From positions 1 to 64,000 of the forward strand of contig JAPTJF010000169.1 of NCBI GenBank assembly GCA_029339195.1: a DNA stretch of 64,000 nucleotides, written 5' to 3'. Positions 56,508-64,000 of the stretch are shown here, in pieces (position 1 is the first letter of the stretch; each line of letters starts with the position of its first letter). The stretch is from Micractinium sp. NFX-FRZ (lineage: Eukaryota > Chlorophyta > Trebouxiophyceae > Chlorellales > Chlorellaceae). The notes beneath the pieces were generated by a model. It did no database searches. It had not been told where the DNA came from and worked only from the letters and a program-made list of their open reading frames with translations. Made by a program: the position numbers and the translations under genes.

Positions 56508-58827
56508 ATGGACCAGCAGGCGGTGCTTGACAAGCTGCAGGCCCTGAGCATAGCCCATGAGACCCACACGCACCAGGCGGTGATGACCTGCGAGGCGCAG
56601 GTATGCTGAGCCATGCAAGCCAAGCACGAAAGCTCAGTGCAGCAAGCGCACCCCCCAGCCGCACATGCCCGCCGCTGAGACCTTGCACTTGCTGCTCCTG
56701 GCCCGCTGCAGGTTGCGGCGCTCTCCAATGTGGACGGGGTATGTACCAAGAACTTGTTTCTCAAGGTGGGGCGCCGCTTCTTGGCAGGCGCTCGGCTCTG
56801 CCGCCGCCGCCAGCGCCGCCGCAACTCGCCAGCGCCACTGCTGCTGCCACCGTGTGTTGCCCCTGGTGGTGCCTAAGTTGAACGGCAATGCCCGCCCCTC
56901 CTGCAGGACAAGAAAGGGCGGCTGTACATTGTGACAGCCCAGGCGGACACCAAGGTGGACCTCAAGGGTGAGCCTGCCGGCCTGCCAGTGCAAGCGGAGG
57001 AGCAGCGGTGCAGGTGGAGGAGGCCAGTCTGCCTGCCTGCCTGGCTTCTGATGGGTTGGCGCTTGCATCCCATCCCTGTCACGTGCCTCATCAGTTTGGG
57101 ACCGGTGGCATTTTGCCTTTACATATTCCTGCGTGCCGGCTGTGCCGCCTGCTGCCCCGCCCCCCGCAGTGCTGTCGGCACGGCTGGGCACCGGCAAGGG
57201 CGGCGTGCGCATGGCGCCTGATGAGCTCATCACCTCGGTGCTGCAGGTGCGCTTGTGCTCACTTCCTGTGCGTCTTCTGCTGTGCATCTGAGTTTGTGTG
57301 GTGCTGATGAGCTCATCGCCACAGTGCTGCAGGTGTGCTCGCCCCATCGTTTTCTATGTGCTTCTCTTCCTTCTGTTCCACAAACGCTCCTCCACTCCTG
57401 CTGCGCTTGCCTGCCATCGTGTGCTCACGCTTGCAAAGCAGCTGCTTGTGAGCGGCCCCCCAACCGTTTGCCCGCTTGCTCTCACCTCTTGGCCCCCTGC
57501 AGGTGCCTCTGGGCAGCGTCACCCCGCTGGCTGCCTGCCAGCCCTCGGCCGCAGGGGTGGCCCTGCTGCTTGACCAGAAGCTGCAGGCGCAGCCGCGCGT
57601 CTTTGTGCACCCCCTAGTCAACACCTCCACCTGCGTGCTGTCCCCGGAAGGGCTGGAGGCATTCCTACGGTGGGTGGGTGCTTATGCGGGCGGGTGGGTG
57701 CTGGCTGGAGGTCACTGGTTTTGGGCACTGGTTTGTTGTTGCTGGCTGGGCCGAACACTGGTGGGTTGATGCTGGCTGGCTGGGCCACTGGCTTGTGAGT
57801 GGGTGTGGGTGGGCCGGTGGGTGCTGCACTGCAGCAGCGGGCATGGCGCTGGACGCTGCGAAAGGATGCATGCGTGGCTGCCTGGCTGCGGTTGCGTATC
57901 GACCTGAGGAGGTGCATGCACACACGGCATGTCTTGCCGCAAACCATGCCGCCGCGCCCTGCCTGCCTGGCCGCAGGTCTGCTGGACGGGAGCCTGTGTG
58001 GGTTGACCTGGAGGCAGAGCCCACCATTGACCGAGACAACCCGCCTGACCTCAAGCAGTACGCCGATGCGGCAGTACCACTGGCAGCAGACGGCGACGCT
58101 GGCACTGCAGCAGGTGCCCCCGCAGCGGCGCCCGCAGCGGCGGCAGCCAAGCCAGCGGCGAAGCCAGCAGCAGCGGGGGCGGCGGCGGCGGCAGGGGGGA
58201 AGAAAGCTGCGGCGGCGGGCGGCAAGAAGGGCGGGGCGGCTGCGGCGGCTGCACCGCCGGCGGCCTCACAGCGGCCTGACGATGTGCTGCGGCTGACTGA
58301 TGAGCTGGTGGCCAAGGTGTGCCTGCTGTGCTGTGCTGTGCTGTGCCTGTTCTGGTGCAGCACAAAGATGCACGAGACACCTATGCACAGCCTCTTGCTC
58401 GGTGCTGTGCCTTTTGACTCGCCGTGGCTGACTAACGAGCTGGTGGGCATTGTGCAGGGTGAGGCGGGCCTCTGGCATTGGCCCGCATCCTTGTCCTCCT
58501 CCTGCTCTTGCCCCCAATCAACGCTAATCCGCTGCCTACGGCTCGCATCTCTCTGCTGCAGGGTGGAAACGGTGCCCTCGCCTGGGCTTGCATTGAGCTG
58601 CTCTGTTTCATCATCATCCTCGTGCTTTCCTCGGTCAAACCAACTTGCAGATTGCGGCCACACTGATTGGGGAGCAGGGGCTCCAGGGAGTGGACGGCGA
58701 CGTGCGGCGGCGCCTGACTGCTGACGTGGCAGTGGAGCTCAATGCGCTGCGCAACGCGGCTTATGCTGCCGGGTTTACCGCGGCCAAGGGAGCCATTGCT
58801 GCCTCCATCAGTGGGCAGTACGCGTAG
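56508..58827 (+). CDS. PRORSD1: prolyl-tRNA synthetase-associated (YbaK/ProX) domain protein
   Basis: Seven exons: 56508-56600, 56712-56765, 56907-56967, 57170-57246, 57503-57669, 57977-58316, 58651-58827; 322 residues. Residues about 1-175 are the YbaK/EbsC fold: SIAHETHTHQAVMTCEAQ, SNVDGVCTKNLFLKDKKGRL, QADTKVDLKVLSARLGTG, QVPLGSVTPLAACQ, VFVHPLVNTSTCVLSPEGLE. The lysine of CTKNLFLK matches the conserved active-site lysine of trans-editing proteins that hydrolyse mischarged aminoacyl-tRNA. The sixth exon then adds an alanine/lysine-rich linker, and the last exon adds a helical C-terminal region (DDVLRLTDELVAKIAATLIG, LRNAAYAAGFTAAKGAIAAS) that standard PRORSD1 proteins do not have, to my knowledge. 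Likely cytosolic. Gap to the upstream membrane-protein gene is 133 bp. Confidence 0.8.
57300..57339. repeat. exon-edge echo, PRORSD1
   Basis: A copy of 57216-57256 (end of exon 57170-57246 with donor): both contain CTGATGAGCTCATC(G/A)CC and GTGCTGCAGGTG. Confidence 0.8.
58416..58458. repeat. exon-edge echo, PRORSD1
   Basis: A degenerate copy of 58277-58318 (end of exon 57977-58316): GGCTGACTAACGAGCTGGTG against GGCTGACTGATGAGCTGGTG. Confidence 0.8.
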
Positions 58828-59367
58828 TTGGCAGCGGCGAGTTGGCAGCAACGGAAGCAGCACACGGCAAGCATGCAGCAGGGGCAGCAGCAGCCTGGAA
58901 GCTGCACGGTACCCAGCAATGCGCCTGCTGTCTGCAGGCTTGCAAGGAGATCATGCTGTCACGTCTGTGTTTAAAAAAGAAAACTTGGAGTTGACTCTCT
59001 CAATAGGAGAAGGCTTTGACATGTATCAAGAGAGGGGCAGCAGTTGGCCTGGCTGCAGAGCGGGACAAGGCAGGGCAGGGCAGGGCAGGGCAGGGTGGGG
59101 CAGCGCACAGCCGGCCTCTCGATACCTGCACGTGTGGCAGTTCTGTGCATCCACTGCCGCCCCCGCCACCCCTTCTGTGCCTCTTGTTCAGTTGCTTGCA
59201 ACCTGCTACAGTTGTTGGGTGGCAGCTAGCATCCGAGGGCGGGGCAGCGTGGGAAAGCAGCATACGGCCGCACAAACTAGCTGCCGTCACAGCAGAAGCA
59301 TTCCCTCGACTGAGCATCCTCTGTTTCGGTGGGCGTCCGTTGTGATGCTCAGGCTGCTCCTTCTAGT
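58828..59367. other. convergent 3' flanks, no gene seen
   Basis: 540 bp between the stops of PRORSD1 and the peroxiredoxin. Holds a short GGGCA repeat at about 59068-59098 and a TTTAAAAAAG stretch near 58970. No supportable coding model. Confidence 0.6.
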
Positions 59368-62300
59368 CTACTGCTGCATGAAGAACTCCATAGACTCCTG
59401 CAGAGGAAGCAGCAGGTGAGGCAAGCAAAACGCAGGCTAGCACACACGTCAGCTGTGGAACATGGTTTGCAGGGGTGCGCACACAACCTGGACAGCAACA
59501 GGTTCTCAGGCCAGGCAGGCCAGGCAGGCAGGCTGCCGCAGGAGACTTGCCTTGGGGTTGGGCTTGATGGTGGCCGCTCCTTCCTGCCAGTTGGCAGGGC
59601 AGACCTGCGGGGGCGGGGCGGGGGCACGAGCAGGCAGCCAGGCGGGATGAGAGCAGCGGCGGTTTAGGGGTTTTAGGGGTAGGGTTTTACACCCTAAAAC
59701 CCTATACCCTATCGGGTGAAAGACACGTCGGCCCAGCGCCGGCTCCCCATCTCTGCTCATGCGCAACGTGCCCAGACCCAGTCACCCTCCCCATTTCCCC
59801 AAGCCTTCACCCCACACCTCCATACCCAATGCACCGCCCTGCCAGCGTCACGCCAGCCTCACACCCCACACAAGTTCGTCCCGATGCAGACCCATTTCTC
59901 CGTGCAAAAAGCCTCGTGAATGCAACCCCCCATGCTGATTGGGCGAGTGACAACTCACCTCCCCATGCTCATCCACGAACTTGAATGCCTTGAGCAGGCG
60001 CAGCGTCTCGTCCACTGCAGGGGCGCAGGGGCAAGATATACAGTTCACACGTTAAATCACACACATCCTCCCACTTCATTGGCACACACACACACACATC
60101 AAGCCGGCGCAGGGCGTGCACTGCAGGGCCGGGACAGCAGCTGCTGGTACGCAAAAGCCATGTTTGGCAGCGTTGCATACACGCCGTACCGCCGCCGGCA
60201 GGCGCCCCCTCCCTCCGTCTGTCCGCTGTGTGTTTCGGGAGAGAGGCAACAGAGTGCGCCCACCGCTGCACACTCCCTCACACGGGTAATGCGTCTACAG
60301 GCGCAGGCAGATGGGAGGCACAGGCGTGCAGGACCAGCTTGTGACGGGCGCAGGGCTGTGCTCACCGCTGCGCCCCACGGGCAGGTCGTTGACGGTCTTC
60401 TGGCGCAGGGTGCCGTCGGGCCCGATGATGAACAGGCCGCGCAGCGCCACACCCGCGTTCTCCCCCTCCTCAATCAGCACCTGCATGTGGTGGGCCGCCT
60501 GGGGTGGGGTCAAGATCAGGGTTGGGTAGGAAGGCGGGGAAGGTTCAGGGCAACTGAACCGAGGTGTGTGCGAGGGGTCCCCCTCAATCTGCCATCTGCA
60601 GCTGTTGGGCAGGCGAGAGCAGGGATGTGGAGTGAGTCGAGCATGCGGAGCGGGACACGCCCCTGCTCCCCGCCCTCCTCCACTGGCACCTGCAACCGGA
60701 AGGGAAAGGGCAGGACGGCAGGGCAGCAGGAGGCAGCAGGACGGCAGGAGCAGCAGAAGCAGGGGTCAGGCGAGGCAGGTGAGGCAGGCGGCCACAAATT
60801 GCTGTCTCCACCCGTTGCAGGGCAGGCAAGCATCCAACTCCGCCATGCCCAGCGCACTGCCCCCCCAGCTCAACCTGCACCCACGCCAGCTCAGCCTCTC
60901 GCTGGCCCCCAGCGCACCTCATAGTCCTTGGCGATGCTTTTCGTGATGTCTGCAGGGGTTGCAATGACCAGAAGCATGGGCGAAAGCATGGTTCATGATG
61001 AGACAACTTGGGATGTCAGTGGTACACGGGCGCAATGCGGGGAGGGGTGTTGGGAGTGCGTCAAGGTGGTGAATCAGGCGGGCAGTACTGGGGCCTGCGC
61101 AGGCGGGGGCAGCAGTGGGTTAGGGGTGGGGTGGGGAGGCAGCGCAAGAGCGGTGCATGGGCTAGCCGTGGTGTGGGGGCCTGGCTGCAGGTCGCAGCAT
61201 ACAGGCAGTACGGGGGTGGGACGGGTGGCGGCGTCAGAAGGCGGGGAGTGGGGATGCGTACGAGTGTAACGGAACCTGTAGGCGGGTGGTGAAGAGAGGC
61301 GGTACACAGGCAGAGCATGCGGCAGCAGCGATCAGGCACGCTGGGGTGATGGGTCAGGAGCAGATCGGAGGCACAATTGAAGCCAGCTGCAACAGGCTGT
61401 CACAGGTGCCAAGTACTGGGAGGTGCGTGGCCTGAGGGCGGTACGCCGACCCTGCAGACCGGCACTTGGGCAGGCGGGCGGGCGGGCAGCTGTACCGCAA
61501 AGTGGCGATACCATGATTGCCTATGACTCAGCCAGATCGACTGAGCCTGACTGAGCTGAGCTGGCACTGCTGCAAAACTAGCACCTGGTACTCCCGGGCT
61601 AAGCTACTCCCGCCCTGCCCCGCCCAATCCATTAGCAGCAGGCGCACCTGACAGCAGCGGGTAGGAGAGGCCGCCGAGGCCGCCCTTGTTGCGGGGCGTC
61701 TGGATCCACGCCAGGTGGCTGAACACGCTGTCCACGCTGGCGCCGATAAGCTGGCAAGAAGGGCAGCGGGCACAGGGAGGAGCGAGTGGATTAGCATGAC
61801 GCGACCCTGGCAAGGTGAAAGAGGGGTGCAGCATCGACGAAAGTGCGGCGCAGCATGGCACAGCAAGGGGCAGCATGGAGTGGGGCGCGTAGGAGCAGCA
61901 GCTGGGTCACAGGGCCCGAGCAGGAATGGCGCCGGCTGCCACAAGACCACGCGACCACCCTGGGTGGCGGCCGGCACAACTAACACCTGCGTGCTCATCG
62001 CCTGCCCGGTGTCCCACATCCTCCCAGCCCCACGCCTACACCCGCCGCTCCCTCCCTCCGCGCAACCATCTGTGCTGGCACCAAAACGTGCGCCCCTCAC
62101 CTCCACTCCGATGGCCTTGAACTCCTCGATGCGATCAGAGAAGGCAATGATCTCAGTGGGGCACACAAAGGTCCAATCAAGAGGGTCTGCGGGACAGGTG
62201 GGTGGGTGGGTGGTGTGGTGTGGTGTGGTGTGGTGCGGTGCGGTGGGGTGGAAGAACAAGAGGCTTGGCGAGAGGAGTAGCAGCGGTCTCATTGGTTGCT

Positions 62301-62806
62301 TGCACTCCTGGACGTGCTCGGAACAGGAGTGATCTCCTGCGGGGCACACACGCGTCCGGTCCGGTGGGTGGGCCCAGGAGTGAGGCGAGCGCCGATCGAG
62401 GGGAGTGTGGGGTGGTAATGGCAGGAGGGGGCATGCCGTCAGCGCCCCTGCTCCAACTCGCCGTCAAGCAGCGCAGCACAACCATGCCAAACAGCTCCAC
62501 ACGCCCGCCAGACAGACAGACAGCAAGCCAAGGCTGCAGGCCATCCCGCACAACCCAGCCAGCCACCCGCGCACAGCAGCTGCGCCCCGCCCTGACGCAC
62601 AGAAGAAGAGGACCACGTATTTGCCCTTGTAATCCGCCAGGGACACGGTCTTGAAGTCGCCGTCCACCACAGCCTGCCCGGCAAAGGCAGGCGCTGCAAG
62701 ACAGCCGGGGCGGCAGGGAGGGGGCCAGGACGTCGGCGCGGGCGGCGGGTGGGCAGCGACGCCGGGTTGGCGGCGCAGGCGTTCCTCCGGCTGCACGACC
62801 TTTCAT
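59368..62806 (-). CDS. PRX: typical 2-Cys peroxiredoxin, probably cytosolic
   Basis: Nine exons: 62806-62800, 62693-62601, 62186-62101, 61750-61648, 60948-60917, 60480-60366, 60014-59959, 59604-59551, 59397-59368; 191 residues. The core reads [20 protein letters not shown] with the peroxidatic cysteine in FVCPTE, then [15 protein letters not shown], the GGLG motif of overoxidation-sensitive enzymes, [33 protein letters not shown], and the resolving cysteine in EVCPANW. The tail ESMEFFMQQ has EFF where most relatives have EYF. It reduces peroxides with thioredoxin. The first coding exon is only seven bases (ATGAAAG), giving MKAPAF and no transit peptide; an alternative in-frame ATG at 62796 would read through the intron. 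The donor after 59551 is GC. Acceptor 60480 is preferred over 60498 because it restores the family spacing [11 protein letters not shown]. Confidence 0.9.
59662..59714. repeat. interstitial telomere-like TTTAGGG tract with inverted arm
   Basis: The sequence runs GGTTTAGGGGTTTTAGGGG then TAGGGTTTTACACCCTAAAA and CCCTATACCCTATCGGG. The left part resembles degenerate TTTAGGG repeats and the right part its complement, so the 50 bp form a near-perfect inverted repeat around CA. It lies in the intron of the peroxiredoxin gene between exons 60014-59959 and 59604-59551. Confidence 0.8.
62200..62252. repeat. GGTGT / GGGT simple repeat
   Basis: Tandem GGTG and GGTGT units in a peroxiredoxin intron, directly downstream of the exon at 62186-62101's acceptor side. 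Confidence 0.85.
62326..62362. repeat. exon-edge echo, peroxiredoxin
   Basis: A degenerate copy of part of exon 62186-62101 (62145-62175): GATCTCCTGCGGGGCACACA against GATCTCAGTGGGGCACACAA, about 180 bp upstream in the intron. Confidence 0.65.
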
Positions 62807-63831
62807 GCACAGCGCGCCTTCAAAAGATCAAACACTGTGATCTGTGCACTCCGAGTGCACCGGAAGGAGGAAACAGGGCTTGGCGCACCACAGCAACTTT
62901 TTGAAGCGCGCCATCACCGGCGCTCAGCTGCCGCTACGTTGGCCGTCGATGCAATCGTGATGTGCCGACCCTTACATGCCTCAATTGGGTCCCTCCGCAC
63001 CTGGCTGGCCAACAGTGCAAGGCATTTCTCGTTGAGAAGCGATCGCGGCGCCGGGGCTGTCCTGGCTGCTGCTGCTGCTGGTGGGTAAGGGGTTGCTGGG
63101 CCGCAGTATGCAGTGCCAAGATGGTCATGTCACGGAATGTGAGACCATGCTGTGGCCACCTCCACATCGTGCTGCGGGTCTTGCCAGCGATCCTGTTGCC
63201 AGCAAGCGCAGCTGTTGGCTCAATTGGCCTCCCCATCGCGTGTCGCATCGCGGAAAGGGGCTACTGCTGCTTGGCGCTTCGCCGGGGAGGCTACGCACAA
63301 CGTCCGAGCCCTCTGCCCACGCTTGCACACTGGGTTTTGCTGCTCCCGCAATCACAGATCGCGCAAACACATGTGAGTTGAATGTTGGCAATGGCCCTCA
63401 TGCCAAGCGGGCCGCAAGGAGGCCGGGCCTGCCCCCATTTTTGGCGGGAACCCGCAGGAGGGCCTCCCTCCGCCCTGTCGCTCCCTGGACGCCCTGAAAA
63501 AATCACAATTTTCGGTCCGGTCGGGTTGGGCAGGCGGTGGTGCCCGGGGAGCCCACCTGGGGCAGGTGGTGCTGCGGGAGGTGCACAAAGTAGCCTGCAC
63601 GAGCAGGGGCTTTGCGCAGGGCTTTGAGCCGCCGCGGCCCTTGCAGGCCCCACTGTCCAATAATTGAGCCCTGCGACGCCCTCCACCCCTGCCACCCTGC
63701 AGAGGAAACCCTCCCGCCCACGCTACCCTCGCCGCCGCCCGCACGCCCGCCCTCCCGCACGGTTTGCCTGCGCTACGCGTCCATACACTGGCCCCTCAAG
63801 ATCAAAGCCACCGCACCCATCATGGCTGACA
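62807..63831. other. intergenic, no supportable gene
   Basis: About 1 kb between the peroxiredoxin start and the possible gene at 63832. Moderately long frames on both strands overlap each other without splice-consistent extension. It should contain the peroxiredoxin promoter and 5' UTR. Confidence 0.5.
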
Positions 63832-64000
63832 GGGCGTCGGTGCACAGTTCTTGCACAAGCCAGAGCCAGTCTGTGGCCACCCCTGTTGCCAGGCGCGAGC
63901 CGCTCCCCGCACGCCGCTGGCACGAGCTGGGTCCCCAGCTCGCCGCAGCCGCCTGTGCTGGCGGCAGCAGCAGCAGCTGCGGCGGCTGCCCCGCTGCTGC
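63832..64000 (+). CDS. possible N-terminal exon of a gene running off the right edge (partial)
   Basis: From ATG 63832 the frame stays open to the end of the window and reads MADRASVHSSCTSQSQSVAT, then VARREPLPARRWHELGP and an alanine/serine/glycine-rich stretch. The frame is also open some way upstream. Composition fits a disordered N-terminus. No family can be named from 56 residues. Confidence 0.25.

Noticed and set aside
62464..62796. Peroxiredoxin starting at ATG 62796 by continuous reading
   Set aside because: Possible, but it would translate a proline-rich stretch that ends in a good acceptor (GTCTTGCAG). The ATGAAAG micro-exon model gives a normal cytosolic N-terminus.
62962..63381. 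139-codon plus-strand frame between the peroxiredoxin and the right edge
   Set aside because: Cysteine- and tryptophan-rich in a way typical of shadow frames, overlaps another long frame on the minus strand, and has no supported splice partners.

Overview
The window is nuclear DNA of a GC-rich green alga, most likely a trebouxiophyte of the Chlorella/Micractinium type. The evidence is the dense set of short GT-AG introns (about 128 modelled here), TGTAA motifs downstream of several stop codons (the chlorophyte poly(A) signal), plant/alga genes such as BIN4, and a telomere-like TTTAGGG tract. Gene models were built by hand from splice sites and reading phase. In every multi-exon model with a defined start, the exon lengths sum to a multiple of three. 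There is no bacterial-style operon, CRISPR array, rRNA or recognisable tRNA.

Layout. 1-2400: terminal exon of a gene to the left plus a second near-copy of it, and an orphan minus-strand gene. 2626-8747 (minus): a tandem triplet of small five-exon genes for predicted thylakoid-lumen proteins. 9378-12270 (minus): an unrecognised gene built from duplicated exons. 12404-15341 (plus): frataxin-like mitochondrial protein. 15783-20946 (plus): an unrecognised helical protein made of four repeats of about 88 residues. 21488-21724 (plus): a small tail-anchored membrane protein interrupted by an in-frame TGA. 22109-24548 (minus): BIN4. 24917-27833 (plus): MFSD6-like transporter. 28395-30832 (minus): HEI10. 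31030-32616 (plus): ERCC1/SPO16/PTD-like protein. 32831-36724 (minus): zinc alcohol/formaldehyde dehydrogenase. 37417-54212 (minus): a complete 42-exon DNA polymerase theta. 54642-56374 (plus): multipass membrane protein of unknown function. 56508-58827 (plus): PRORSD1/YbaK-type protein. 59368-62806 (minus): 2-Cys peroxiredoxin. 63832 to the end: possible start of another gene.

Two themes stand out. First, four genes of chromosome topology, crossover formation and break repair (BIN4, HEI10, a SPO16/PTD-like protein, POLQ) sit within about 32 kb, and HEI10 and the SPO16/PTD-like gene are divergent across about 200 bp. Second, most multi-exon genes here contain what I call exon-edge echoes: degenerate, same-orientation copies of 30-100 bp of an exon edge with its splice site, lying in the adjacent intron. 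One echo reproduces the Walker A exon of POLQ. Another is flush with the reading frame of a membrane protein. This looks like small-scale tandem duplication acting on introns, and it may explain the duplicated exons and tandem genes as well.
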